A stretch of DNA of 64,000 nt from Certhia americana. Taxonomy: Eukaryota > Chordata > Aves > Passeriformes > Certhiidae. The DNA is taken from NCBI GenBank assembly GCA_018697195.1, contig CM031858.1, positions 126,005,221 to 126,069,220 on the forward strand, given 5' to 3'. Under the pieces are notes generated by a model. It was not told the DNA's origin and did not search any database. It saw nothing but the letters and a program-made list of their open reading frames with translations. The position numbers were made by a program, and so were the translations under genes. Positions 1 to 14,716 of this stretch are shown here, piece after piece (within the stretch, counting starts at the first letter, position 1; each line of letters begins with the position of its first letter).

Positions 1-283
1 GGATAAATTAGGAGAAAAGAAAGTGGATTTAGAGAGAAAATGTACTTTTATGCAATAAATTAATGTTTAGGAGTCCTTCTACAAACAAATATTTGGGCAA
101 CTTGAAATCAATTTTTCATCTCTCTAAGAATATTTGGAGTCACCTACTTTCCACAAGAATGTCTTATTTTAAAGATTATATAGGACAGCTACTCAGGATG
201 GAAATGAGAACAGAAGAATATATGTAGACTTTATCTCCTCCACATAAACTGGAAAGGATATGTGATTTTCTTTGCAGGACATG

Positions 284-298
284 AAAAAAAAAAAAAAA
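284..298. repeat. Poly-A tract (A15)
   Basis: An uninterrupted run of fifteen A. No retroposed gene or SINE body is recognisable on its left side, so it is listed as a simple homopolymer and not as a retrotransposon tail. Confidence 0.85.
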
Positions 299-587
299 TA
301 GAGTATGTTAGCAGCTGGTAATTGAACACAGTAAGAGAGATGAAACCAAAAATATGGATTAAAAGGGTAAGAGTAATATTTTCCCCCTGCTTATGAGGGC
401 AAAACCCACTACTGTCAATCTGATAAATTGTCTTGGTAAATGGATTATAATTTAAAGTTTGGGTTTGATTCAAAAGAAAGCACTCTAGAAACCGAATCAT
501 AGACCACATTTGGTAATCATCAGTCATATTTCATTGTGTTTCAAACTATCCATGATGAAGATGCTGTTCTGTAGCTTCCTTTTCTCC

Positions 588-659
588 AAAAAAAAACCCC
601 CAAAAAACCAACCAACCAAACAAACAAACAAAACCAATAAACCAAAACACAAACAAACT
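588..659. repeat. A/C-rich microsatellite, (AAAC)n and (AACC)n
   Basis: An imperfect simple repeat made of AAAC, AACC and AACA units following a short A run. It contains almost no G or T over some 70 bases. Similar AAAC-type tracts recur at 31199-31261 and 32446-32474. Confidence 0.85.
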
Positions 660-1820
660 ACCTGAACTATTTCAATATTATATCCAAATCAGGTTTTATG
701 GTTTACAGCCAACTACTTCTACGGTGCAGTTCAGTTCAGGTTACAAGAAATATCTGGAATAAATAGGTGAATAACTGCATCTCCACTGGCTACAAAATGG
801 CTCTGCAAAAGGGTTCAGCTGGTGAGAGGTATGGGTTTATCAGCCACAGGTAAAATATATCCCAAAGAAATAATTGTTCCATGAACCCAGTGTGCTGACT
901 TTAACACCAGCAGAGAAATTAAACTCCAAATAAGTCACTTCCCTTCCCCTGCCCCTTTCAGTAAGGAAGAAACAATAAATAAGAGATTATGAGTTGAAAT
1001 GGCAATTTACTACAGTAATAATAATAGTAATAGTGTGAGGAAAGCTCCTGAGGTTTAACATTCCCTCCTCCCCCTACAGCCAAAAAACCCTGGAAAACAG
1101 AGACAAACAAACCTCAGAAGCAAGTTTTTCAGGATAGGGGCTGCTACTGACTATGGGGAACTGGATTTCAAAATAATACCTACGTTGTTTTAGAATCTTG
1201 ATATAGAAACTGTATTCATAAGTCTCCTTACACATTACACTTAGTGTTTTTTTTCAATTCATCATAGAAAAGGAAATAATATATATATTACTTGTATTCA
1301 GTGCTTCTCTTGATTAGATATAATAAAGTAGTTAAATGTAGGAGTTTCCTAGATGGTCATAGAAGCTGGACTATATAGGAATACCTACCTAAGTATGTAC
1401 CACTCAGTTTGTATGGTGTGACAGTGCAGATTTGAATCCCCAGGTGTTTCAGTCATTCAGTCACTCTGCACTGCTCTAAATTATTAGTTTACATCATTTA
1501 AGGTCAGAGCAAGAACTAAAGAAGTCTAACTGGAAGCCTTCAATCATTATTATTTGTTTAAATAATAGCACTTTCTTTAAAATAATTTTTGAGTTACTGT
1601 CTGTAGTCAGGGGATTTGTCATGGGTATTATCAAGACTTTTTTTTAGATGGATGTGGAAAATTAAGTCTAAGGATTCAAAATTCAGAAGAGGTCTTTCAC
1701 ATTTTTAGTACACTAAAATGAAAAACAATAATCACATTTTAGAGCAGCCTCTTTGTAATATCAGTAATTGAGATATTTCCAAAATCTGAAGAACACAGAA
1801 TTTGCCAGGCTGATAATACA

Positions 1821-1840
1821 TTTTTTTTTTTTTTTTTTTT
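1821..1840. repeat. Poly-T tract (T20)
   Basis: An uninterrupted run of twenty T. On the minus strand this would be a poly-A tail, but no processed gene copy or LINE end is recognisable next to it. Confidence 0.85.
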
Positions 1841-4800
1841 ATTACACTGGGATTGTTTAAGCAAACTTTGAAACTTTGGATCACAGTCTGGGCCAGCATG
1901 TTGGTGTCCTTACTAAATGTGCCATATTTCTCATTTATATGCTGAGATGTATTGCTGTACAAAATTAAGTCATATCTGTCACCAAAAAAAGGCATAAATA
2001 TGATAATCTTTCTCGTGTCTGTATTCACAAATTTTCAGAATTTTATTGATGATGACTTCTCTTACTTGATGCAGAAAGACTAGAGATTCTCCATGTTGAT
2101 TGCACAGACCATTACTTATTTTAAATGAAAAAAGTTAGGTTCGCTAATTGTAACTGTCACTACAGATTTTGAAGTCCCTTTTCTGAGAGATACAGATACA
2201 ATTCAATTTGCTACATTTTATACAATCTCTTACATCCCGTGTTCAGCCAGTGAAGGTGTTAGTCCAGTAATGTGATTTGTGGTCCTCATTTTTGAATATG
2301 TTACCTTGAAAGAACTCCCTTTTCTTCATGTTTTTTAAAGTTCAGAAATTGTTTGTCTGTTCTTACTGTGATTTTCACTATTTATTGATTCAATTAAGAG
2401 ACAGAATTTTGCCTAGTCTTTCTGTTTTATGGAGAGTAAAATTATGTGGATTATCCATTTGATAATTTGTTTATTAAAAATTTTAATGTTCTGTATACAA
2501 AATTTCTTTCATGAAATCTGCTATGAAAAATGTGTGGGCCAGTTTCATGCCAAGGAAGTACAATCCTTTTCTGGGATTTGAAACAATATAACACAGACTG
2601 GCATAATATATGTTGGCATAACATGATTGTTCTTCTAGACAATGTAATATTTACTTTCTCAGGGTGCATATTCATCTTAATTTATAGAAAGGAGATGTCT
2701 CTACTTTCATTCACAAAATAGTAGAGCAGCAACCCCAAAAACTGGCTCATCCAGATTAACAGTGTAAAAATAACAAAATTTGCCAGTTGACATATTTTAG
2801 TAACAATAGGTTCAATTCTCCACAGGTTTATCAAGTCAGTAATTTTTCATGAGTGCTACAGTAGTTCCAGTGCCACAGTCTTGTGCTTATCCTCTTTATG
2901 TACCCTTGCAATTCTATTTGCATAATTATTGCATCCCAATGATCAATCAAGATAATCATGTATCAACATTTTGCCATTTGCTTTTTCCAAGAAAATTCAC
3001 CTTAACTTGAGTAATTCACTTCCATCTGGGATAAAAAACATCTCTGTTGGTACATTTTAAAGTTCTGAAGCTAACACTTTTGGAGATTCTTGCTCAAGTG
3101 AGGCTATTCCACTACATTTTGGTCTCAGGCTCACATGTTTCCCTTTATGAGTCTACACAAATTTATACTGGCACAGTCATCAGAAAGAGAACTTTACAAT
3201 TCTCTCGTTTCCATTTGCTCTGAATGATGAAAGACCAGCTGACAGATCTGGTAAAAGACAGAGAGGGGAAAAGAACATGGGAAGCAAAATGGAACCAGGC
3301 AGGGTAACAGGGAAGAAAGCAAAAAGAACTGCAAGGTAGATACTCTACATGAAAAATGGAATTTAAAGGTGGGAACTCGATGACTCCCCGGCAAAAGATA
3401 AGAAACAGCTAAAACATGAATAATGGTCAATTATGTGGTTACATAGAATCATCATGGACTTGATAAAAGGGACAAAATTAAAGGAGGGTAGGCAACTTAA
3501 GTTCCAAATGACAAGTTATGCAAGATGAGGTCTACATTCATGATGGAACTTAACTAAAACACATCCGAGTTAGCATCAGCTCATGTATTGCAGTCCTGAA
3601 GGCAGAGTAAAAGACGTGTAAGAATGCTCTGACTATGAAATACACTTTTTTCCTTTATGTATTTGAAATAGTTTGGTCTTCATTACCTCGGCAGTTTTTT
3701 ACTATCTTTTGTTTAATGTGAGAGTGGGACTAAAGACATAGGGCAAAAATACTGGTTTTGTAGAAATCACAAATTTATTAGAAACTTGCTCATTAAATAT
3801 ATCACATGAAAGGGAAGACCAGTGAGACAGGTAGTAGAGGAAAAGGATACAATTCCTAAAAGTTAATTGTCTGCACAGTTCAACTAGATTTCACTTTAGC
3901 TGAAAAGGGATTTTCTCTCTTGGCTGGATTTTCAAAGTGCAACCATGTGTACAGATTCTTAAACTACAGTACTATTCCTTTTCTCAGGCACAAGCCACCG
4001 AAAAGCAGTACTTAAAGATGCTATGAAATGTATTTACTTAAAGGATCTGTCTAGAAGTTGTCATCTCTTTACATTCTTATCTTACATTTTGATAAGCTGT
4101 ATCACAAGTCCAATATATTCTCGTTTCCTTGTGACACTGTGCTTTTATATCCAAGTGAGACTAGTGAGATAGCTGTGTAAAGGTCGTCAGGAGGACATAA
4201 TGGGAAAATATCTTTCTGGCTCTTCTTCTGGATATACAGAACAGTTTTATTTAGCTGAAAAATAAAGATTTAAAATTGTAATACGAAGAAAAAGTATCAT
4301 CTTTTTATGGTTCATGGTCATATAGCAATATGCTCAACACAAGTAGATCATATGCTATTTTTCAACTAGCAGCATTAATAAGTAATGACCTGCAAATATT
4401 GACATTTGTAAGATATAAAAGGACATTCTTGCACCACAAACTGAAGCTGCATTTATCTCCTTTCACTCTTTTCTTCAAATGAAGTTATACAGTGATATCA
4501 TCCAAACGGCTATCTATTGCAAAGACTATAAATGCTGCAATAATAAAGTTAATAGGATAATTCCAAGTTGTCATTCTGAAATACTGATTAAAGCAATTGT
4601 TAAATTGAAATGGTTATGCCTGTTTACAGGGCATAAATTTGAAGACAATTCTACATAAACACATTAAGAACTGTACTTCAGTGGCATTATAGCCTTCCAA
4701 AGACCTGAAAACTGGTAACTAGTAACTGATAGATAAATTTAACATTACTCAGACTCACAAAAACAAATTCAAGTGAAATAAAAATATAAAATCTTATCTC

Positions 4801-7324
4801 CTCTAAGCCTCTGAAATTTTTAGCATATGCATGGCTTTTGAACAACTGGAAATTATTCATAAAGTTTGTGCAGAAATATATTTTTACAATCCTGGGGTAA
4901 GAGAGGCATGATAAGCAAATAAGTTAGATGGGCAAGTGATCTGATTTGTCAAACTAAAATAAAATAACAATAAAGACTAGTATGAAATCAAAACTAGCAT
5001 GAATGTAAAAGAGGACTTGAATTCCTGACTCTCAAGAGAAGGTATGACATTGACATACCCGACAATTTGATTTCCAATACTTAAATTTACATAGCTAAAT
5101 CAATAAGACAGGTCTAGACTGAACACAGGAACTGCAGCAGTGGTTGTGTATCTTCAAATCTCTTTTATTACATACCTTATAATCTAACAAGTGTAATTTT
5201 TTTCATTGTAGAACATGATGTTTTCTCAAAGCACTCTGTCAAGTAAATAGAAATTCACTGTTGGACAGATGATATTTCACAGTTAGCTTCTTTAGATGTT
5301 GAATACTGATGCTACTGGGTTGCTTCTCCTTTCCTACCATAGCCTGTAAATGCAGAGAATAATTCTCATGTCACAGGCTGTGGCTGTCACAATTAAACTA
5401 GCATGAAAACAAAACCTTTAGGACTTTGTTTCTGGAAAATGAACATCAAGCTGTGATTTCCTGAGTCACAATTTGGTTACTGCTTGTTATTTGGAAGGTT
5501 TGGCAAACTATGCTGTGCCTTATTTAGAGCTCAACATGTATGTTATTTACCCTTGAGTTAAAATACTGCTATGCATTGGTCCTGCATCACTCATGGCTTT
5601 CAAATCTGATTATGGCAGAATATTTTCTTTTAAAACTCTATGGGAATATAATGAGAAAATGGTCCAGAAGGAGTGTAAGCATGGCTGCCTACATTAGCAA
5701 CAGACAAACATACTGTGTGTTATATAATACTAATTATACTGTGCATAAGCTTCAATTTCAAAGGTGTTCTCTAGGATTACGTTAAGTCTTGTGCCTATGA
5801 AACTGTCTTTTGCTAGTATGCAGAATGGAAAAATGGCTCAAATCTGATTATTCAGTATAAAGGAGATGTTCCCAAAACTATTTATGCCCCCCAACACCAC
5901 ATTTAAATATGACCTGAAAATAGTGTAAGCAGAAATTGTATATTTCACCACAAATCATTTAAAAAAAAAAAAAAAATCAGGAAATTCTAAAACTATGTGT
6001 CATGCTTAACATGTCTAAAATAATTTACCCATTTCTAAGCAATTTTTTAACTTATTTCATGTTTTTAAACTTAATTTAGGAAACATTTTATTTTTTAATA
6101 ATGTTTCTATTCTCACTAAAAATACTACCCAAATTTCCATTAAATGCACCTAACAATGACATCCATAATTTCAATTTAAAAATACATTGAGTTTATTTTT
6201 CACCTATTGGCCACAAAAATATAGTTCAGAGACAATTTAGTTAAGTTCCTATAATTTAAATCCTGTTCTACTTTTTTTTGCCTTCTGTGGTTGCTGCTGT
6301 CATAAAGTTGATTACATCTTCCAGATCTGTATTTTTCATCAAGTGGGGTTCTGTTGTTGTTGCACTGAGCCATAAACAACTGACTAGCTAGCTACTTGGT
6401 GATAATAAACAGTACTCATGGTTTGAGAGAGCTCATCAAACTTGCTGAAGGTATTTCAATAGTTTTCACTTCTGGTAATCCTTGACTTTCATGTCATAAA
6501 TATTTAGCAATTGTTCCACCCTGAACTTCTTGGTTACTCCTGTATCTGTTCTTCTTTTCCAGAGTTTATTTTGGCCTGTTAAGTCTTCTCTGAACCATTC
6601 TCATCTTTTGGCTGTATTTGTGCTAATAGCTTTAAAATTTCTCATGTCTGTGTTCATGTCCCTAGTAAAGGAAATAGAGCCTGACCATAGATGGCTTTTC
6701 ATGAACACTTTTATACTCGCAGACATTTTCTCATTTGTTATTTTTGTTAGGTTGTTAAGGACCACTTTGTCTCTTAACAGATAGCTTTAAAAAGAAAGTT
6801 ACATCTTCTGCAAAAGCAGAATGTTACTGTTCTTTCAGTAACACTCTTCCCACCCAACTTTGTAGATGATGAGTTTCAACATTAGGAAACTGACTCTTTT
6901 AGAGTAGAAATCATTTATTATAGCCTGGAATTATTCTCCCTTAACATAAACTAATATCTCAGCAAACCATCATTTTTAGAGTAGCAATCAAGGAGACCTA
7001 TTAGTCTGAATTGATATTATTACATTTTGTTGTTTTATTATTTAGAAAATTCAAATATAGTTAAAAAACTTTAGTGGCTTAAAATTGAACTATCAGGGAT
7101 AAAATATAATATACATTACTCTATATGTAATATGGACTGAAACTTAAAGAGGTGCTCATCCTTTCCTGTCTTCTAAACTGATGATCTGTAACACATCTTT
7201 CATTAGCAGCTTCTCTAAAGCCTCAACTAGAACATCATTTATGATGATATCACAGATCCTGTTCTCATGAAGGGTAAATCATTTTAAAATGTTTTATGAC
7301 TAGACCTACCTATTTTGTACTTTC

Positions 7325-7340
7325 TTTTTTTTTTTTTTTT
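7325..7340. repeat. Poly-T tract (T16)
   Basis: A simple homopolymer preceded by TTTC. No associated element is recognised. Confidence 0.8.
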
Positions 7341-10300
7341 AACTCCAATTAAGTATTCTGGGACAAAAATAATCTTCAGCTGTATGGTTAATATTTAGTT
7401 TTGAAAATTTTTCAGTTTCCAGTGTGAAAGATTCAGACCGTAGACAAAATTATTTATGGATTGAGGTGTGTGAGAGTCTTGAACATACCCTTTTTGAAAA
7501 GCAGGATTACATATATCTTCTTCATATAAAAACTCAGATATTTGATGATTTGTAAAAAATTTTCTCTATATTCATGCGTGTAAAAATCTGGGTTTGAAAC
7601 TGCAAATGATTTTGCAAGATAGAATTGTCATCCTGGCAGAGACGTTTTAAAGATATCACCACAATTACATTTTGGACCATTCTTTTTAGGAATTATATAT
7701 TTTAATTTGTTGTTTTTTGTTTAAAATTGCTTGTGCTGTTGTACAGAAATAGCAAGAATAAATTAATTTGTAACTGTTCTAATTCTTCAACCCCAACATT
7801 ATCCAACTGGAAGACAATGTGTGTAGAGAATGCTTGGTACTTTGGCTACCACTCTAATTGAGAAAAATGGCTAAAGACATTCATCTGAGAGTACTTCATG
7901 CCTTCCCAAACTGGCTACTAATTCAGACTAGTGACCAAAACAATGAGCTGAATAACAGTTAATGCAATTAAATGGCATCTACCCTGTGTATTCTTTTGTT
8001 TTACAGAAAATAAAAGTCAAAATTTGCTAAAGATAATCTACCATGTGGTTTAATCTGTAGAAATTTCATTGTAAATACATTATATAGATTATGAAATTTG
8101 GGTATATCTTCAGACCAAATCAATTTTCAAACATCTTTGTATTTTCCAAGGAAATGTAATGCAAAGGTAATGCAAGATTAGATAAATCTTGTGATTCTAA
8201 TGGAGTTAATATCACTAAGATTTTACTTTTTTTCACTGAAATAGTTTTGATTAGTATGCTTTGATTCCCAAGAAATAAAAAGGATTTGGCATAGAACAGC
8301 ATAATTATAACAAAATCCCCAAAACCTGTGACAATATCACTATAACTATCACTATCAGTATCAATATCATTTAAGATTTGGATTTTAAAAAGTGGTTTAG
8401 ATCCTATACTCTTACACAAATTGAGTAAAGAAAACATGACTAAAACTAATCCCAAATGAATTGAACTGACAACAACATGGGCAGTAGACCTCCAAAGATC
8501 AATAAGAAAAAATAGAAATTTATTAATTCATTCACTTCAAACTTCCTGAAACTCCAGATAATACAGCCAGGCTTTTTGTATCATTCTTCTCTATTTAGGC
8601 AAGCAGGAGCAGAATGAAATTGTTGTTCATGTAATCTCATGTTTACTTGGACATCTGCAGGTTACTTTGGACTGCCATAACCAACTTGACAAATAGATGT
8701 AGTGTATATATGGGAAGAATGATATTGAACTCTAAGAAGCTGAAGATAGCAGAACAATCTTTGAGATTTCATTGCTGTTTTCTGCTCTAATATTTACCAC
8801 CCCAGAGACAAAAACACCACTGCAGAGAACATTAGACCAGGAAAAAAGAAAACAGCACTTACTACAAAAATGAAGCAGAAAATTGAGGAAGTGGAAAGTA
8901 ACTGCAGGAGAGTTTGAGGCAAAAAACCAACCAGATCTCAGCCTAACAGTGCCAAATAGATCAGACCTGTTGCTGCTGCATCCTACATTTCATGCCAAAA
9001 CTGAAAAGGCATTGACTAAATGGAGGGGTGTAAAAGCACTCCAAACAAACAGACTCTTAATTCTGAACCAGTTATACAATTAGAAATACTGCTCTCTAAC
9101 TGGGAGTTTTAATTCCAATATTACAGTCAAAGTGTCTCCAGTGACACTTGGCTCATAATTGAGATATGTTGCGCATAGGCTTTGGGGTTGAAATGCAAAA
9201 TAGTAAAAATGTATTTTCAAGCAGGCATATCATATAGATACAAAAAAACACTCCTCTACAAATAAGAAAGAATGAAAAACTGAAATTTAGAGAAACATAA
9301 AATGAAAACATATCAGATATCTATTGTCTGACTTTCTAGATATTTAGATCTCAACATATTTAATGTTACCAACTTTCAGAGCTTTGCAGCATTTGATACA
9401 GAATTTTCTCCATTTCTAAAAGAAAAAAAAAAAGTTAGTGTTTTGTAATGATCCACTACAGAAACACAATTGTTCAAGGATACAAGTGTGTATAGTTAAT
9501 AAGCCATTTCTGCCCATCCTTGTTCTACAGTGTACTTTATCAACACTGTTTTAAGTTTGACATTAAAACTGTTTAATTTGAAAGCAGAATCCTAGTGTTT
9601 ATGAGTATGACTAAAAGTCTGTAAGAACAAAAAAGGGGTCTAAAATAGGTGACAAGAACTTATCTCAAATAAATAAAAGAAATCTAAAGGAATGGTTGCT
9701 GCCTAAACCAGATATATGAGATACCTTATGGTATCTTCTGAAAAATCAAGGTTGAATCATTATTTAATATAGTATTTTCATATCTCCATTAAGATAAAAA
9801 ATGTTAAAATTTTGAAAGATATCTGAGTCTTGGAAGTGATTGGACAGTATGAGCTGAAGAAACTACAATATGCATATTGAAATGCACAGGGAGTATGAAA
9901 GTCTTAGGAAACTTTCTAGAATGTGATAAAGTTTTTGTAAATGGCGTTATTTAATTAACTAGAGATTATATTAAAATATCTATTAGCTAAAGGAGCAACA
10001 CATCATAAATTCAAAGCAAAATTTTATGTTAATATTTACTTGTATTTATGAGGGGTTTTTGCATTTGGAAACTTACAATGTCATCCAGGAACATAAGAAG
10101 TGAAAAATCAACGTGTAAAATGTAGGTGATTTCTTTGCCAGAGGTGAATCAGAATACAAATCAAACAACAAAAACCTTATCTCTAGTCTTTAACTTATTC
10201 TTGGAGAAAGAAAAAACTTACCTGCAACATTTCACTCTACTGATCAGTGTGATCAGCTGAAGTATTCTCTGTGTCTACCTTTTCTTACATACCACAGCAT

Positions 10301-13300
10301 CCCATAGGTATTTCTGTAGCAAAAACAGATTTAGAAATGCACAGTAAAAAAATGCTCAACTGCTCTGAGCTGCAGGATTGTGAGCAGCAGCATCAGCACA
10401 GAGTAGTAGGCAAAGCATATGCCTCCAGACAGACTTCCCAGAATAGCAACAAGCCCAAAGAGGTTCAGCAACATCAGAGCAGAGGAGGAAAGCAGAACAG
10501 GATGACAATCTGTCTGTGCATTTGAATAAAATATTGATCTTGTTTAAGACTGCATCACATGGTAGATAACATATAGCAGTCTAATTGGACATGCATTAGT
10601 AGAGGAGGTACAGCCATGAGGTTCCCATTTCAGTCCAACATTTTACGGTTTTGGGGAAATCATATAAAGAAGGCTCATGTAGGACTCTGTCTAGTTATAA
10701 GTAATGTAAGAAATGCAATATTCCAGCCTTATCCTAAATTCAAAGAACATCATGAAAAAATAAGAAAACCGAAACACCATGACCCATTTTATCTGTTTTA
10801 TATATATTTTTGAATGTGTGTGCAGACCACTTTGCCAGACTTGAAATTTAAGTAATAATATGAAAGAAAATAATATGTTCCAGAATTCCAAAGATTCTTG
10901 AGATGTTAGATAAACACAAAATTCTCATTCTCTTCTAAAAACTGAATACTTTTACTATGATACAGAAGTTCTCAATCCATTTGTGTGTTCAGAAGCCTTT
11001 TCTCAGCAACTTTTCTCCTCCTGTAGCATTTGACAGAATGATTCCTCAAAATATGAACTGATAATAATATTCTCCAGAACTACAGTTTTTAAAGAAATAC
11101 CTACTGACTGATATTCAATTCTAATAAGTTTCCAATTTTTAGTCTGAAGGTTATGGGCTTCATTTCCTTTAGCGAACACTTCACTTATGTTCAGCAGAGT
11201 CTCATGCAAGCACAGCAGAACTGTTTTTTGATTTTTCAAAGCTCTGGAAAATTTAAATTAACATCACTCTTGTAAATTCAGTGCAAAGTCTCAGTAAGAA
11301 AAACAAACCAAAAATCTGAAAAATATAAAGAATTTGAAGTATGGTTCGAGGTGATAATTTTTCAATATGGCTATTTTCAATTTATTATAGGGTTACATAA
11401 ACTCACATTTTTTTTTTACTTTCCAATTTTTCATGTTATGGGTAAAACTGAATTTTTACTTTGAAAATATTGGAATCCAGTTTTTGGGTTCTTTTTGTTC
11501 CTTTTTTATACTTTATAATGTATAATATAAGACACTGCAAGATAAAATTTTTCACAATTGCTTCACTTTTTGTAAACAAACATCTTCTGACCAAAATTAA
11601 AAACATTATCTTCCAAGCAGAAAAAATACTTAAGACTTTAGTTATAGTTTTATTCTCTTAATTTTAAGATAAAGGATTGACAAAATGTGTTCCAAAGATT
11701 GTGTTTGACTTTTCTTGTGTTTTGGGGTTTTCTGTAGGCTTGGTGACAGATTTTTTTCTCCACATAAGATAAAAAGGCAGGTTTTCAAGGGTTGTGCTAC
11801 TAAACTTTGAGATAATATGATATTCTTAGTCAACAAGTATGGGCCTCTGTACCTGGCAAATATTAAACATACATAACAGGAAACTAGAAGCCCAAGTAAT
11901 AAGGACTTCACTGATTAACAACTTGATACCTATTATCATTTTGTTCTGTGTTTTTTGCTATTTTCTTTGTAACTACTTATTTATTAGTTCCAGTGCAGTA
12001 GCATTTGAAGGGATCAAAATGAATTATGAAAGAAATAACACCGCAAGAATGAAGCCCCAGAAACCCTATTCCATTTTATGCAGATGGAATTCCTTCACTG
12101 GCATGATTTTTATACAGTGTCTGCACTTCATCAGCAGTAGATTTGCCATATCTGTTGATAATAGCTTTTAGCCAGTATGGAGTTGTTATTGTTCTAGAAG
12201 TATGCATTACTCATTAGGAATCTTTGAACTGTTAAACTGCTTTTATCTCGTAGCTTAATTTCAAAATTCTTTGAACATGTTCAGTTATGTATTTTTATCA
12301 GCATGGAAAGTATTTCTTACACAAAATAAAATGTTCTTATAAATATCTATTAATTTCCTTGGAGGATTATGATTTCTTACAAACTTCTGTTCCTTTGATT
12401 TTCTACTTGCACAATTTAATGTATGCTTCTTTCCTTACAATTAAATATTATCACTGAAGTTGGAATCATAAGGATATTTTTCTATGTGACAGCAGCAGGT
12501 GTTTTCTACTTTTCTTCAGGACTTAAGTTCATTTATTGCATTGCTTAATATTTACAGGGGAGTAGCAGCTTTGAGCAATCATTACAAATCAATTGATAAC
12601 ACTGCACAGATTTTTTTGAAGGGTGGAAGTGAACTCTGTCAAAGAAGGGTGATAAATCAATAAAAGCCTATGGTTGTTTCATGAATTTCTTTAGAATGTT
12701 CTCACTTCAAATAGCTAGAATATCAATTTTTTAACTACAATGACAAATTAATATAATGTAAATTTATGGACTGTTCAGTGTCAGTTAACAAAGAAAAATA
12801 GTGTTGCTGGACATCTACAAAGACAATATCACAAGTGTAAAACACATTCACTGTAGCTATACTGAGTATTTTATAATCTTCATCAGTTAGGGAGTGAAAT
12901 AGAAATGAATTATATCACCTGTGATGCAAGAACTGCACCATGGATCATCAGGTGGGCAAGAAAGACAGGTTTTTTCCACATAGGTGGGTGGAAAAAGACA
13001 CAGGTGGTGAAAAGAACTATGAAATATTTTTTTTCTATGATAGCACAGAACAATTTTAGAACTACACATTTTAGCCAGTTAACTTACAATTGTGGTCACA
13101 TATTGAGAGGAACAGTAATAGATAAGCTGAGGAATAATATCTAAATCTTGACCTCTCAGTAAAATCCTGGTTTTCCCATTTTTCAGGCTAACAGGAATTC
13201 CCTAGATAATATAAGGATATTTCTTTCTGAAATCATAGTCAGTATAGACTCCCTCTGTAATTAATAAAAATCTGATGGAAGAGTCACTAAAGCCTTATGC

Positions 13301-14142
13301 ACCATTGACAAAATTTTTGAATTACCTTCAAAATAAGTCTGACAAATCATGCCTATTTCCACTTTGGCTCTTAAGAACTTAGCTTTAGCATACAGAACTC
13401 AAAATTTAGATGAATCCATCTACCTTATTGTCCGGGCTTTCCTCCAAACTCTACCAATAGTCTCTTAGGGAGCACAATCACTAAGCCACAGATATTAAAA
13501 AAAAAAATTAAAACGAACCAAAAAAATCACTGACTTCTGAGACATTATGAACTTACCACAGCTTCTAGTCTTAAACCAACCTCAAACTGAACAGCAAAGT
13601 TATGTACTCTTTTGTATTACCTATCCCAGTTTAAGTATTAACAACTGTCTTCAAAGGAGGTAGAGCTGATGAAAAATTTGATGCTGAGAACTTGGGACCA
13701 AGTCTGACATTAAGAAAATATTTGGGAAAACAATAAAGAACAACATTTGCCTTCACAATTTTTATAAAATATATTAACTTTCAGTGATTAATCAAAATAG
13801 TCAAAATTTGTTTGATTAGCACCAGACTGCTAAACATTAAGTGCAAGTGCCTCCATATCTACAGCAAATATGAATTGACATTCATGTTATAAATGCACAA
13901 CCTATGACTAGTTTCTATTTGTTTCCTGTTAATATCCGTTAGCTGAAATCATACGAGGTCATTACTTCCATTTAGCTGAGAGTGAAATTTCAAATGTTGT
14001 CTGAGACTTGATATAAACAATAAAGAGTTAAAACACAGGTCACTGTTGAATATGAAGAACTTCAAAATTATTGTAATATTTTTGCATTTATACACATTTA
14101 CAATTCTTCTGCTGTCTATTTATCTGTACAAAGAGATATACA

Positions 14143-14716
14143 TGTTAGATACAGGAATAAGAGGCGGAGTTTTAGCGCTGTTTATTCCACACCATTCTCA
14201 TCATTGTGGGCTTGAAGGGAACAGTTTTTGGCTGGAAAAGCCAAGGCGCCAGAAGCAGAACTTTCTTCTTGCCCAGGCTGTGGAAGGGAGTGTTTTTGTC
14301 CCTTCTAAAAACCATGGGTGGAAACAGAGGGGTCCTCTTCTCTTGCCCAGTTCTCGGGAGAGATACCCTGGAGCATCCTGGGGAGACACAGCCTGCCAGC
14401 ACTGCCACCACCACTGCCACAGCAGAGGGAAAGCCTCCCTGGGACCCTGCTGCAGCTGCAGGCCAGCCCAGGGTAATGCCTTTTTTGCTTCTTCACTTGT
14501 TCTGGGGTGGGGGCAGTGACACCATGCCTTTGTTGGTTAAACCATTCCCTCTTTTGTACAATCTTTTTACTATTATGGTTGTGTTTATTGCAAGGTCTTC
14601 AGTAAATTGTGACTCAATTTATAACCTGTCTTAGAATTTTCACCTCCGTTGTCAAGAACGGGGAGGTTTAAGGGGATTTGGTCTCCCTGCTGATTTTTTA
14701 AAAGCCAGCAGGACAC
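14143..14716 (+). mobile_element. Probable avian endogenous-retrovirus solo LTR (boundaries approximate)
   Basis: A block of some 570 bases stands out from its A+T-rich surroundings. The first two thirds, especially 14200-14500, is G+C-rich, with phrases such as GGCTGGAAAAGCCAAGGCGCC. The part from about 14530 to 14640 then turns T-rich, with a run of pyrimidine-rich phrases leading to CAGTAAATTGTGACTC. This order of G+C-rich U3 followed by a T-rich poly-A/R region resembles LTRs common in bird genomes. A TG at 14143 and a CA ending at 14716 are possible termini, but no matching target-site duplication was found beside them. No internal retroviral genes are present, so it would be a solo LTR. 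Family (ERVL or ERVK type) is not determined. The open frames across it (up to 157 codons) are not retroviral genes. Alternative: an unclassified G+C-rich unique sequence. Confidence 0.45.

Larger units (their letters stand above)
1..14140. other. A+T-rich non-coding stretch, no gene seen
   Basis: No coding exon is supported here. The longest open frames are about 110 residues, have no recognisable domain and occur at the rate expected in A+T-rich DNA. The stretch holds short homopolymers (A15 at 284-298, T20 at 1821-1840, T16 at 7325-7340) and an A/C-rich microsatellite at 588-659. No dated transposable element copy could be recognised. It may be intergenic or a long intron; the sequence alone does not decide. 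Confidence 0.7.

Noticed and set aside
8120..8455. 111-codon minus-strand frame
   Set aside because: It is A+T-rich and its acidic DTDSDSYSD stretch is the translation of an imperfect ATC-type repeat. No other sign of coding.
14046..14519. 157-codon frame with His/Cys-rich tail
   Set aside because: It coincides with the G+C-rich LTR-like block, where several frames on both strands are open because stop codons are rare. The HCHHHCH run comes from a local CAC-rich repeat, not from a zinc finger with proper spacing.
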